Source: Asparagopsis taxiformis (taxonomy: Eukaryota; Rhodophyta; Florideophyceae; Bonnemaisoniales; Bonnemaisoniaceae). Taken from it: 64,000 nt of DNA. The position numbers and the translations under genes are program-made. Within the stretch, counting starts at the first letter, position 1. Each line of letters opens with the position of its first letter. Location: assembly GCA_030407315.1 (NCBI GenBank), contig JALQPE010002347.1, positions 1 through 64,000 of the forward strand, read 5' to 3'. A model generated the notes under the pieces. The model saw only the letters and a program-made list of their open reading frames with translations, was not told where the DNA came from and did no database searches. This document shows positions 51,538-62,430 of this stretch, in pieces.

Positions 51538-54500
51538 ATGACTGACAACACCTCACCGCCCACCGACTCCCCCACCATCAGCTTTCCTGCACTGACCACG
51601 CTCATCCCCGAAAATCCCAATCCGTGGTTTGCTACTCTTCACGCTACCGCCACCGCCACGCGTATCCATACATTTAACATCCGACACGTCCCTACAGGAC
51701 AACAATTCTCATCACCGTACTCAGCACGCCCTCACAGCCCTCATTATATCATCACTCCCAGCCACCGTCGCCACGAGAGTGTTGAAGCGCAACATGTCCT
51801 CCAATACACCCTTCCAACTTCTCCAGCGCATCGAAGAAGAAATCGCCACCAACACACCCGCCGATCACCAATCCCTCCGCAGAGAAGCTGAGTCTATCCG
51901 CTTCCTCGACCACACCAACATCAACGACTACATATCCACTCATGCATCCCTCCGCGACCGCATGATATCAGCGAACTACCCACTCATAAACGACGAAGCA
52001 ACCACCGTCGACCTCATGCTCACAGGGCTGAAACATTCCCGCAAAGGCATAGAAATGGGAAAGCTCCTAGCCGGAAACACCCCAAGATCCATCAAAGAAT
52101 TCTCCCTACGCATGCACAACCTTCAAGACTTCATTCAGCTTGAAGAAGCACCCCACTCCATAACCACCCCGCGCAAATACTCCCACCCCTTCTACGACTC
52201 TCTGCCCACACCACGCGATAGACGCAGAGCCGGACCAGCACCCCGCCATCCGTGCTCTTATCACACCTCACTAGGGTTCAAACCGCTACACTCCGACTCA
52301 CAATGCCGCCACCCCCACCACCCAAAGAATGAATCACGAAGCCCCCTAATCGCCCCAGAAACCTCACCAAACATGGCAACCACGCGAAGAGTGCCCGCTT
52401 CACCCCCACCTCAAACTTAATCACGCACCAACCAAGCGCATATCAGCAATGTCCAAATCCAATAGCCTCCCCATACTCCCGAGCGACATAACGGAGACAC
52501 CAACTACATGCTCCGCATGCGCGCCGGCGAAGCAATCCATACGCCCGCACCATCGAACCTCCCACAGCTACTCCCCTGGAGAATTCATTAGCTCTGACAT
52601 TTGCGGTCCGATCTCACCCAAATCCATAGATGGCAACTCCTACTTCGTTACCTTCATTGACGCCGCCACAAGATTCCTCATAGTCGACTACCTTCCGTCA
52701 CGAGCCGCCGTATCCACATCATCCCCAAAACCATCAATCAAGTCTGCACACATCACGATCGCCCACCGCGCCACTTTCGCTCCGACAACGCCAAAGAATT
52801 CACTCAAACATCCATCCAAGACTACTTTCACCAGTTAGGCACCATATTCTCAACCACAGTCCCATACCAACCGCAAGAAAACTCAATCGCCGAACGAGTA
52901 AACCGCACCACCATGGAAGCCGCTCGAGCGAACCTACTCCACTCCGGGCTCCCCAACCCGTACTGGGAATATGCACACAAAGACGCCGTATTCAAACAAA
53001 ATATGCTCTCCCACAAGGGCACAGGCACCACACCCTACGAACAATGGCACGGCACCCGCCCACAACCCACGCGCCTCTTCATATTTGGACAGATCGGCAC
53101 TATCCCCTTACACAAACGGAGCTCAAAACTCAGCTCCAGAGCACTCCCCGCACGATACCTCTTCGGAACATCCATGAGCCACATCTGCGTAGAAAGCTTC
53201 CCACCCCGACGACTCCACATCGTACGTGCCACCGATTTCAAGCCCTATTTCCACACAACCGACCCACTCCAAACCACAAACGCCGCATTCCATGTCACTT
53301 CTCCCGACATACCCAGACAAATCACTCCAAACACCCCAGCACCATCCTCTACCAGCCATGCCCGCATGTACCCCGACGCCGACGAATGGTCAGCGGCCCC
53401 GACAACGAACTTGAAACCATAGATGCCACCAAAACAATATCTTGGGTACCCTCATCATCAGGTCCTAAACGAACACGCATAATCCCTCTCAAGATGGCGT
53501 ACCGCTACAAACGCCACGCTGACGGCAGCATCGAACGCCGCAAAGCCCGAATAACTGTCCGCGGAGACCGCATGATCCCCGGAATACACTACAACCCCCT
53601 CCATACTTCCACGCACATGGCGGAACGCACGACAATCAGACTCCTTTTCGCTCTTACTGCCGCATACAACCTCCACATTGAAGCCTTCGACATCAAATCC
53701 GCTTACATACACGAATTATACGATCCGTCACACACCGTGTACGTAAAACAACCTCCGCGCTTCAACGGCGAACTGAAACACAAAGACAAAACAGGGATCC
53801 TCATCCGCAACCTCTACGGCACCCCACCGGCAGCCCACATCTACTCCACTGCTCTCTTCCGCTTCCTCAATCCTGTGGATACACTCCATCACACACTGAC
53901 CCTACCCTTTTCTCCCACATCCACTCACCAACCAAATACATCCACTTCGCAATAAGCATGGATGACTTCCTAATCATATCCACCCACCAACAACTCATAG
54001 ACAAACTCCACTCGGAACTTCGCCGCAAATACGACATCAAACGTATCGGAAAACCAACTCAACACCTCGGCTGGCACATCTCATATCGGCAACAGGACAG
54101 TGCCATCCACATTGGACAGCCACAACTCACGAAACACGCCCTTGAACGAGCTGGCATGCACGAATGTAACCCCACCCAAACACCTTACCCAGAACCGCTA
54201 GATGACTCTCACATCCCTCAACCGCTCACATCAACTGAATCCACCAAGTTCCGATCTATTCTTGGCGAACTACGATACATCGCCGACAGCACAAGGCCAG
54301 ACATCCACCTCTCAGTCAACAGACTGGCTGCAAACATGGCTGCACCCTCTTCTACTGACCAAAGCCACCTCAAGCGAGTCCTACGCTACCTCCGCGAAAC
54401 GCCAACCCACGGCCTCACTTTCCTCCCCGTCTCTGACCCATCAAAGCACCACCTCCACTCATTCGTTGATGCAGACCACGCCAATGGCAGCGATCGAAAA

Positions 54501-55001
54501 TCCACCACAGGAACTGTCCATACCTTCAACAACACACCCATATTCTGGTCATCCAAGAAACAGTCCACCGTCGCGCTATCCACTTGCGCAGCAGAATATA
54601 TAGCTGCCTCCCACGCCTCAGAACAAACAATGTGGCTCCGCCGGCTACTATCCACATTCCAACCTATCACCACATCGACCATACTACACATTGACAACAT
54701 GGCAGCCGTCAAAATTGCGCTCAACAAAACACCAACAAAACGCAAACGCTACATTGATATCCGACATCACCACATTATCGACCTCATCGAACGCAACGAA
54801 CTAACTGTACAACACATCCCTGGACACCTCACCCCAGCCGACATCTTCACCAAACCAGTCCATCGCCGGAAACTAACATCCATACGCAATTCCATTAACA
54901 TCCTCCCTCAACTTTCCACCTCGCATTGCAGTGAGCCGGGGGCCTGTGAAGACAAATCTCGTCTCCTCACCGCAATGCACCCATTAACAATTAACACATA
55001 G
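51538..55001 (+). pseudogene. gag-pol: Copia B Gag-Pol remnant
   Basis: Starts at ATG 51538 (MTDNTSPPTDS). Relative to Copia A there is a frameshift near 51660, a ~0.7-kb deletion at 52420, and single-base losses near 52720, 53398 and 53870. Recognisable pieces are Gag (51660-52420), pre-integrase and integrase (52449-53160), RT (53450-54300, SMDDFLII at 53958) and RNase H to the stop at 55001, inside the 3' LTR. Confidence 0.9.
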
Positions 55002-55095
55002 AAATCTCAATTACAAATTAACTAATCCATCGATACTTATAGCTCCGACGCCGGATCAATAAACAGAGAGGGTATCGGACTCTCAAGACTTCACA
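54945..55095 (+). repeat. 3' LTR of Copia B
   Basis: 151 bp, no difference found from 51279-51429. Confidence 0.93.
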
Positions 55096-55177
55096 GCAAC
55101 ACCAGAAATCGTCTAATCACGGAGTGGACGCCTTGCTGTACGACGACTGAATCGACGTATGAACACGCCAACAACTC

Positions 55178-55185
55178 TATAAAAA
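55178..55185 (+). promoter_or_regulatory. TATA-like box upstream of the GC-rich GCC2/GCC3 gene
   Basis: TATAAAAA in a mixed-composition region, 322 bp before the ATG at 55507 and 64 bp right of the Harbinger insertion. A usual TATA sequence, but the long leader leaves it uncertain. Confidence 0.35.
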
Positions 55186-55506
55186 GCATTAAAATCAGCG
55201 CATGGATACAGTAGCCACGCATCGGTATCGCCGATCAACGGCGACATACAATCCATCCAACGGCACCTTACTATCACAACACGTCATAAACCGCGACACG
55301 ACGCTGTGACGAGGTGCTTACCGCAAACGACAAACCCGTCCGACCAACAGCGCTCCATCCCGCCATACAAGCGCAAACCAAACCACCGCGCCAAGCCACC
55401 GAATCATTCCAACAAGACGCAATGCCTCCACCAGATCCGATCCGCGCGCATAAACCACCACCATCACCCCCACGCCGACGACGACCACCCGACGCCCGCA
55501 GTCACC

Positions 55507-57207
55507 ATGTCCATCCCGCACCTCCTCCTATTCCTCGCGGTGGCGCGCGCGGCCTGTCCGCCGGGGAGCCACCGGTCCGATGGGAAGTGCGCGCCGTGTC
55601 CGGTGGGGACGTGGCAATCGGCGACGGATGCTGCGAGTTGCACGCGATGCGCGCCGGGGAAGAGCACGCTATCGGCGGGCGCGGAGGGCGGCGATGTGTG
55701 CTTTCATTGCGGGATGGGGACGTACAGCGCGGGCGGTTCGGCCTGTCGGGCGTGTCCATCGGGAACGACGAGCGTATCTGGCGCGGATTCGCTCGCCAAA
55801 TGCGTGACGTGCGGGCCGGGGATGCGTGCGGGCCGTTTCTTGCCCGGTTGTGTCACGTGCGATCCGGGGACGTATAGTAGCGATGTGGCGAACGCGTTCT
55901 GCACGCGCTGTCCGTCGGGGACGAGCTCGGCGGCTGCGGCGAAGAGTGTTGCGGAATGTCGACGGGTGGTCTGTGGTGTCGGGGAACAGGCCGTGGATGG
56001 CTTGTGTGTGCCGTGTGTTGATGGGATGTTCAAGCGCGCGGAATCGACGGATGCGTGTCGAGTGTGTCCGTTGGGGATGGAGAGCTCCGCCGATCGTGGG
56101 GGATGCTCGCCGTGCGCCGCGGGGTTTTATCGCGACGCAGAGGTGGAGAGGTGCGTGAAATGTCCGGAGGGGTTTGTGGCGCTTGGAAAGGGGTCGACTG
56201 TGTGTCGGATGAGGAATGCGCCATGTCCGCAGGACGCTTTTGAGACGCGGTTTGGAAGTTGTGTTGCGTGTGCGATGGATCAACATGTGAATGTGGATGA
56301 GGGTGTGTGTGAATTGTGTCCGTCGGGAGAGATTAGTTTACGGTCTACATCGACGCGGTGTCAGAAATGCCCGCGGGGAATGGCCGTTTCCGACGATACA
56401 TGCCAATGCAAACACGGACACGAGCTTGTCAATGGCAAGTGTCAGCCCTGTCAGGTGGGGTACTACAACGACGGCTCATTCTTCTCCAAATGTGCGCTCT
56501 GTCCATCCGGCAGCTACGCGCCGCGTAGAGGCCTCCCGGAATGCTGGACCTGTCCGCGCGGCAAGTATCCGTCCAAAGACCGCGCGTATTGCCAGTCGTG
56601 TCCCGAGGGGTACACGACGGACATCGGGCCGCCCGTGCCGCACGTGGAGATCGAATGGGCGGAGAGCGACGTGTGTCGCGACGGACGCAGCGGATGTCCG
56701 GACGGGTTTCGACGGCACGTGCCGTTTCGCAGCCGCACGTATGTGGAATGTGTGGCGCGTATCTGTCAAACGTACGCGGACGAGCAGTGTCGTCGATGCG
56801 AGTCGGGGATGCGACCGCGCGACCAGACGCGTTCGCCGACGCCATTATCGCCGTGCGTGCCGTGCGAAAACGGAATGGTCAGCGATGGAATCACGTGTCG
56901 CAAATGTCCCAGCGGTATGGTGCGCGACGACGATCGCGGTCATGTCTGCATGTGCGGCGTCGGTCGCGGGTTGGTCGGCGGCCTTTGTCGCAAATGCCCG
57001 CCTGGTACTTTCAGCGGCGTCGATGATGAGCTCTGCAGAAAATGTGCGCCAGGTTCTTTCGCTGCCGGCTTTGGCTGGGCGGAATGTTCGTTGTGTCAAG
57101 CGGGTATGGTGGCCGCTGCCGGTGCGAGCGAGTGTCAGAGTTGCCCGGCTGGGATGTCGTCGTATGGTCGGCACGAAAGTCGGTGTATGAAATTGAAGGA
57201 TAGTTGA
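55507..57207 (+). CDS. GCC2/GCC3-repeat secreted protein, GC-rich member
   Basis: 566 codons from ATG 55507. A short signal peptide (LLLFLAVARA) precedes CPPGSHRSDGKCAPCPVGTW and about a dozen cysteine repeats of the GCC2/GCC3 type (CxxCPxGTxSxxGAxSxxxC). A less repetitive central part (about 370-430) has scattered cysteines. There is no transmembrane segment or kinase, so it is secreted or wall-associated. It is distantly related to the 27.7-36.7 kb pair: the repeats are more diverse and the YQDE motif is missing. Codon use is strongly GC-biased, unlike that pair. Role unknown. Confidence 0.85.
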   Translation: MSIPHLLLFLAVARAACPPGSHRSDGKCAPCPVGTWQSATDAASCTRCAPGKSTLSAGAEGGDVCFHCGMGTYSAGGSACRACPSGTTSVSGADSLAKCVTCGPGMRAGRFLPGCVTCDPGTYSSDVANAFCTRCPSGTSSAAAAKSVAECRRVVCGVGEQAVDGLCVPCVDGMFKRAESTDACRVCPLGMESSADRGGCSPCAAGFYRDAEVERCVKCPEGFVALGKGSTVCRMRNAPCPQDAFETRFGSCVACAMDQHVNVDEGVCELCPSGEISLRSTSTRCQKCPRGMAVSDDTCQCKHGHELVNGKCQPCQVGYYNDGSFFSKCALCPSGSYAPRRGLPECWTCPRGKYPSKDRAYCQSCPEGYTTDIGPPVPHVEIEWAESDVCRDGRSGCPDGFRRHVPFRSRTYVECVARICQTYADEQCRRCESGMRPRDQTRSPTPLSPCVPCENGMVSDGITCRKCPSGMVRDDDRGHVCMCGVGRGLVGGLCRKCPPGTFSGVDDELCRKCAPGSFAAGFGWAECSLCQAGMVAAAGASECQSCPAGMSSYGRHESRCMKLKDS

Positions 57208-57213
57208 TCTGAT

Positions 57214-57219
57214 AATAAA
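57214..57219 (+). terminator. Polyadenylation signal AATAAA
   Basis: Seven bases after the stop of the GCC2/GCC3 gene; the next gene starts about 105 bp later on the same strand. Confidence 0.45.
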
Positions 57220-57323
57220 ACACGTGTACATGTGGTAGAGTGGACACGTGGGGTTTCTCAGAATTTGTCTACAAGATTGTCGTCGTCTGGGGGGAATTGT
57301 CCATCATCGAATCGACGAATCTC

Positions 57324-58445
57324 ATGGCGTTGCAAACATCCCATCCCGATCTACAACCGCTGCACGAATTCATCGACGGGCATAAACAGAGCATAGTGTC
57401 GACATTACTTGAAAACAATCGGGAAACGCTCTCGACACAAGTCTCCAACCTGCCCAAAAATGCGGAAGAGGTATTCCGCGCCGCGGAAAGCGACCTACCG
57501 ATCGCGTCGACAGCGCTGGCATTAGCGTCGATCGCGCGTGTGATCGCGCACGTTGCAAACGAACAATGGACAGACGCGCTACATGTCGCGGATATCGCGC
57601 TGATACTTCTCGGCCTGCCGCTTGCGCGCTGTCTACCGGCGGTGATTGCAAGTCTCAACGCGCGCGTGCAGCGACGCGCGACGCCAGAAGCGACGCTATG
57701 CGCGGAGCGCGAGATTTCGCTGGAGGTGCCGCAGCGTCTGAGACGCGCGTGTCCTCGGCTGGAGAAAGGCGCGGTTAATCTGCAGTCGTTTCGGGAGTTT
57801 TTTCGCGCGGACAAGCCGGTGCTTCTGGAAGCGTACGCGGCGCAATGGCCGGCGGTGCGCAAGTGGGATAAGACGACTTTCTGGGACGCTTTTGCGCCGC
57901 GAACGGTCCCTGTGGAATATGTGCGGGCGGACGACGCGCAGATGGTCGAGCAGTTTTGGCGGATGGAAGATGTGATGGAGTTGATGCGAACAGATGTGAC
58001 GTCTCGGGGTGGACGATGCGTGTATTTGGCACAGCACCCGTTGATGGAGTATATTAGTGAGTTGAAACGAGATGTGCCGTTCCCGCATGTGACGCGCGTC
58101 GCGAAGGGCGCGCGTCTCGCGTCGAATATCTGGATGGGGTGCGCTGGGAGCGGGACGAAGCTTCATTACGACTCGGCGGATAATATTCTGGTGCAGATTG
58201 TTGGATGCAAAACAGTCGTGTTGATCGAACAGGATATGTCCGATTGGTTGTATGTGGATCCCATGCGTCGGAATCTGTCGCGTGTCGATCTGCTTCGTGC
58301 CGATCATGAGCAGTTTCCGCTCTTCGCGCGGGTCGAGGGAATGGTCGTCGACCTTGAGCCGGGCGATGCTCTTTATATTCCGGCGCAGTGCTGGCATTGG
58401 GTCAAAGCGACCTCACCGTCGATTTCGGTCAATTTTTGGTTTTGA
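57324..58445 (+). CDS. JmjC-domain (JMJD5/cupin_8-like) oxygenase
   Basis: 373 codons from ATG 57324. The N-terminal half is helical (IASTALALASIARVIAHVANEQW). The C-terminal half is a JmjC/cupin_8 fold: FFRADKPVLLEAYAAQWPA, then GTKLHYDSADNILVQIVGCK with the iron-binding H-x-D near 281-283, and DALYIPAQCWHWVKA with the distal His near 359, ending SISVNFWF. Length and order match JMJD5-like 2-oxoglutarate/Fe(II) oxygenases (human about 416), which hydroxylate proteins. Substrate unknown. It shares GC-rich codon use with the gene upstream. Confidence 0.85.
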   Translation: MALQTSHPDLQPLHEFIDGHKQSIVSTLLENNRETLSTQVSNLPKNAEEVFRAAESDLPIASTALALASIARVIAHVANEQWTDALHVADIALILLGLPLARCLPAVIASLNARVQRRATPEATLCAEREISLEVPQRLRRACPRLEKGAVNLQSFREFFRADKPVLLEAYAAQWPAVRKWDKTTFWDAFAPRTVPVEYVRADDAQMVEQFWRMEDVMELMRTDVTSRGGRCVYLAQHPLMEYISELKRDVPFPHVTRVAKGARLASNIWMGCAGSGTKLHYDSADNILVQIVGCKTVVLIEQDMSDWLYVDPMRRNLSRVDLLRADHEQFPLFARVEGMVVDLEPGDALYIPAQCWHWVKATSPSISVNFWF

Positions 58446-60274
58446 GTCGTGGACATCTCTAGCGTGATGGAGCTGGTGTTCTCGGCATCGGGTGTGTTTA
58501 TTGCCGCCTCGGTGGCGTGTGGCTACACTAGGAAGCGATCTAGTCGTATTCGCTGCGTCGCTCCCGAGGGATTTGGTCATATTTGTTTCACCGGTCATGG
58601 ATCGCTTCCGGGTGGAGTTGAATTGTGTCGCGTTGATTTGCGTCGTATGATCTCATCTCTCTGTACATGCACCGAAATCTCGTCAGTGAAGAAGATCATG
58701 TATTCGCAGGGAGCAGCATCAAGCATCGTACATTAGACGATCACCACAGCGGCTTTGTTCACAATCGATCGATTGACAACTCGCAGGGAAACTTCTATTC
58801 CAGGGACCAAGGATGGATGGCGACGCCAGGTGCGCGGTTGCGGAAACGATAAAACGCCTCAGTAGGATCTAGCGCACGCGCGAAATGGAACGCGATTGTC
58901 GACATGGCGCAAAAAATCGCCGCTGAAACATCGCGACGGATTCGCGCGAGTGGCCAGTGTTGTGACAATTCGTGTGGGCGCTTCTCGTGAGACCATGAAA
59001 CCGCAGCGCGATTCTTGTGCGTAGATGGAGATGCCAGGTCACGCGACGGCGAATATGTCGCAGGTGGATGCAATGTGTGATGACATGCGCGGACGCGTTC
59101 GATGTGGCGATTACGGGTCACGGAATGTATGCGCTGGATGGTGCGGGCCTGGTGGCGGTGCGGGATGTATGTATGTGGATTGGTGTATGACAGGAATTAG
59201 TGTCATGCTTGTCGGTGTGAAGTTTCATCGTACACTCCACGCTCCGAAATGTATTGTTGTGTAGTGTACGAATCGTCTTGGTCGTGGTGAGCTTTGCATG
59301 CTCACCGTATCCACTGACGGTAGCTCTTGTCGGGTGGTTTACAAAACACGTATCGCAATCTGACACGCAGACTTGCATTGTTTTCTTCTCGCATGCATGT
59401 ACACCGCATCTGTCAGATGCATGCCTTTGAAACACGTCTGCTCTTCGTGTTGAAATTACTTCACGACAACACAAGTATTCCAAATTGTCCGGAAGACAGC
59501 AAATGTTTCCATCCAATCGGGATTCGCTTCTTGTGCACGTGTGATTCCTGTGCCGTGCATGCTAATCGATATCGAATTCCATACCTGCACAGCCGCTCGG
59601 GAGAGATTCGGCGCTTCTGTGAAAAAATATCCAATCGGAGCGCACCTGAAAAGCCCAGCGAGGAGAATCAAGGGTCAAAGATATTCGCACGGCGGACGGT
59701 GTATTCAGATACTACTTTTCCCTTTCCCATATTTCCTGACAGCATGGAAACTTCCCATGACGTATTGTCAGGATGCTAACGCTCAGCACGAAGTGTTTAC
59801 ACACAGCATTTTTGGCAACAACCGACACCACACTAGAAATTTCGCTGGGAGAAACCTCCAGCTATAGTGTGTGTAAACGAACGGACGGCCAAGAAAAAAA
59901 AAAAACGTCGAGAGTATCGAATGTCTACGTTCCAACAGTTTCTTCCACAAAATAATATTCCGATTAATCACATGTACTGCCGAAATTCCATCTATACCTT
60001 CCAGCCGCTATATCTAGCATCGATCCAATATCTCTTTGCTGCGTCCAATCATTCTCAGACGTGCGTATGCGCATTTTCAACTATCCAGAGTGAGCTGCGG
60101 CAGTCGTAACATGAGGTAAGAATCAAACCTTGTTTATTGAAACTAAAACTCTGGTTCACACGATGTTTTCCATCTTCAAACTTGCAAACCAGGAAAAATT
60201 TGAGCGCAGTATCAGTACATGCGTGTGCTATTTGCTGTCATACGGAACTGAACTTTATCCGTGATCGAAACCAG
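58446..60274. other. Intergenic stretch
   Basis: No gene or RNA could be supported. Short frames do not resemble coding DNA. A small hairpin GGTGAGC...GCTCACC lies at 59286-59306 and an A-run near 59895. Confidence 0.4.
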
Positions 60275-60532
60275 TTATACAGACCACACTTGAATCGGCA
60301 CGCCATTCCCGTTGCTGATATTCACATTGAACCCACCATAATTCCTCAAAAATACTTCGTCCCCTCCTCGAGGAACCGTAACCTTCTCTGTTGGTCCTCC
60401 TGACGACTCGAGCAACACCCGGGCGTCGTACTTGGTGGAGAGATTCCTGATGTGAATTTCAGTTGTGTTTGTGGGCCATGTAGCGAAGGAGACGGAGTTG
60501 TTCTTGTTGTGAAGTTGAGCTGGACCACCCAT
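60275..60532 (-). CDS. Small protein of unknown function
   Basis: 85 codons from ATG 60532 (MGGPAQLHNKNNSVSF). Sequence alternates polar and hydrophobic residues (IHIRNLS, RVLLESSGGP, FNVNISNGNGVPIQVW), suggesting a small beta-sheet protein. No signal peptide. I do not recognise it. A second copy of its leader and first 16 codons is found inverted at 61864-61952, so the 5' end is a conserved, duplicated unit. That supports it as a gene. Confidence 0.55.
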   Translation of the reverse strand: MGGPAQLHNKNNSVSFATWPTNTTEIHIRNLSTKYDARVLLESSGGPTEKVTVPRGGDEVFLRNYGGFNVNISNGNGVPIQVWSV

Positions 60533-61904
60533 GATAATTGAGATGAAACTGTTGATTTGAGAGAACTGAAACTTGGATGCTTGTGGTGGCGGTGGTAGTG
60601 TGAGATGAGCTCGTTGCTGTGTGCCTGTTTGATGCTACATTGTGGCTGCGATGTGGTCTTTATGTAGGGAAAAGAAATTTACTGAGAAGAGCAGAGATTG
60701 GTTGTTTGATTGATGGACAATGACGTCCTTCACATACAGCGATTCGCTTGAAGAGAAGATTATGCAAGTGTTGTCTGATCGAATGCTGCGAAACAAACCT
60801 GTGACCCAGGCCGTTAGTAAGACCAGTAAGGAGAAGGAAACGCGGACGGTATACACCGAGTCGCGCGATTCAGCAGAAAAATTACCGGAGATGCCACAAA
60901 GATCGCAAAAGTCAATGACAATATAAAGTAAGAGTGGTTGTAATAAGATGGAAAGAAGATTGGACGCTGGGTTGTAATTGCTCTCGGCAATGTAGGGATT
61001 GGACACATGCTGACTACGTTGTTTCCGCGGTTCTGACTACCAGATATGAAAAGCAGACACGAGTTTGTTCACTTGCGCGTAATCGATCTAAGATGTCTGG
61101 ACTGCGATGCAGTCCTGCAGGCACAGCATTCCACAGGGATAACGTGGCATACTCACTGTAAACGATAAGAAACGACATGTTACTGTAATGTAGTTCACGC
61201 ACGGCCCACATGGTGCGCTTCATTACAGCTCGCCAATGTCGCAGCGCCGCCAGTGGAAACGAATATTTCCAGACGTTTGAAACGTTGAAAAATGTTTATA
61301 ATTTCATCATCTGTTTGGTCCACGTCGCGTGGTGAGTACGTGCCCCCTCCTTCCACACGTACGTTACCTTCATCGCTGGTCGGATCAATTTTTATTTCAG
61401 TTTCTCGTTCCCTGAGGCTGATTAGATCCGCGCAATAGACCGCATCTCTGATAAAGATTGGAGACAAATCTCTCCGCTCAGCAGAGTGTCCATCGGCAAT
61501 ATGTATTTACAAACCACAGTTGCCTCCTCTTTCCATCCAAGCATAGCGCTATTTGCCCGTGATTCATCGACTCGATAACATTTGTTCGAATCGCCACAAG
61601 ATCTAGATTGCAGTAATGCCTATTGCCCCTCCTCCTTTCCTTACATCTCTCACATTCATCCAGAGCAGAGTATCACCCATACGTCCACCATCATCCTGTC
61701 GGACGGTATCCACTTTCCTCATCTGCCCTGTGATGCATCCCTTCATCATCTACCTACGACCTGAAGACATCTCTTCTCCTACTTAAAGACTTCTTAGACA
61801 ACTCTTCGCAGAAAATCAATCACAAAACCAACATCGAAAGAATCAGAAGAACATATTCTCAACAGTTTCAGTTCTCTCAAATCAACAGTTTCATCTCAAT
61901 TATC
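60533..61904. other. Intergenic region between two head-to-head copies of the small-protein gene
   Basis: Carries the divergent upstream regions. The last ~41 bases before each ATG are identical (AGTTTCAGTTCTCTCAAATC at the start). A minus-strand frame at 61195-61467 is not supported further. Confidence 0.4.
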
Positions 61905-61952
61905 ATGGGTGGTCCAGCTCAACTTCACAACAAGAACAACTCCGTCTCCTTC
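61905..61952 (+). pseudogene. Second copy of the small-protein gene, cut after 16 codons by Gypsy-3
   Basis: The 48 bases encode the same 16 residues as the start of the gene at 60532. The next base is the TGTAACG end of an LTR. The remainder should lie beyond the retrotransposon, outside the window. Confidence 0.8.
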
Positions 61953-62400
61953 TGTAACGCCTTACTAGAGCTGGCTAATCCAGACTAGGATATTGGTCCG
62001 TCTTCTATTGGCTGACGTTGCGCTACCCAGGCGATACTGATACCGGCACTGTAGCTACCCATACCTTACTAGCCTGCATTGATGAAGGACAAGTAATAAT
62101 GGGCCCATGCTGAATGAAGGATACACACCATAGACAAATATTATCTTCTGGGTTGCACTACCCATAAGACAGTCTAACAGCAACGGTAGCATAGCTGCAA
62201 AGTTGCCTTGTGGTCTCGACTCTATAAAGGCATCCTCTCCTTGTCCACTAGGGAAAAAAGGGCAGAGCGACATCGCCATTACCAATCTCGTGTACTTTCC
62301 ATCTCCCTTTCCTCGGCACACTTCACCAGATACTGCCACAGATCCGGCTCGGCCATCACGAGTTGTCACAGTAATTACTTTTCGGAAAAGCTTGTGCTGG
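61953..62400 (+). repeat. 5' LTR of Gypsy-3 (right end approximate)
   Basis: The left end is exact because it cuts the small-protein gene. The right end is estimated, since no second LTR is present for comparison. Confidence 0.5.
62223..62229 (+). promoter_or_regulatory. TATA box in the Gypsy-3 LTR
   Basis: TATAAAG about 200 bp before the Gag ATG, placed as expected for the U3/R promoter. Confidence 0.5.
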
Positions 62401-62430
62401 TCTTGGCTGCTCTGAAGGCGACATCTGACG

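Larger units (their letters stand above)
51279..55095 (+). mobile_element. Copia B: defective Ty1/Copia element nested in the Harbinger terminal repeat
   Basis: 151-bp LTRs at 51279-51429 and 54945-55095 are identical by eye; target duplication GCAAC (51274-51278, 55096-55100). Same family as Copia A, opposite orientation. The internal region lacks about 0.7 kb around 52420 (zinc knuckle, protease and linker) and has at least four 1-2-bp losses relative to Copia A, so it cannot make its own proteins. Confidence 0.95.
43054..55114. mobile_element. PIF/Harbinger DNA transposon with captured host genes, 12.1 kb including a nested Copia
   Basis: Terminal inverted repeats begin AGACGATTTCTGG at 43054 and end CCAGAAATCGTCT at 55114. 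They are flanked by the 3-bp target duplication AAT (43051-43053, 55115-55117), as usual for Harbinger. The arms are 748 bp each. Without Copia B the element is about 8.2 kb. It encodes a Myb/SANT-like protein (plus) and a DDE transposase (minus), convergent and both intact. Between them lies decayed V-ATPase subunit a and VPS13 sequence. Confidence 0.9.

Noticed and set aside
59867..60109. 80-codon frame after an A-run near 59895
   Set aside because: Starts with low-complexity lysines from the poly-A run; no support.
61195..61467. 90-codon minus-strand frame between the small-gene copies
   Set aside because: Somewhat protein-like but no homologue recognised, no duplicated counterpart and no regulatory sign.
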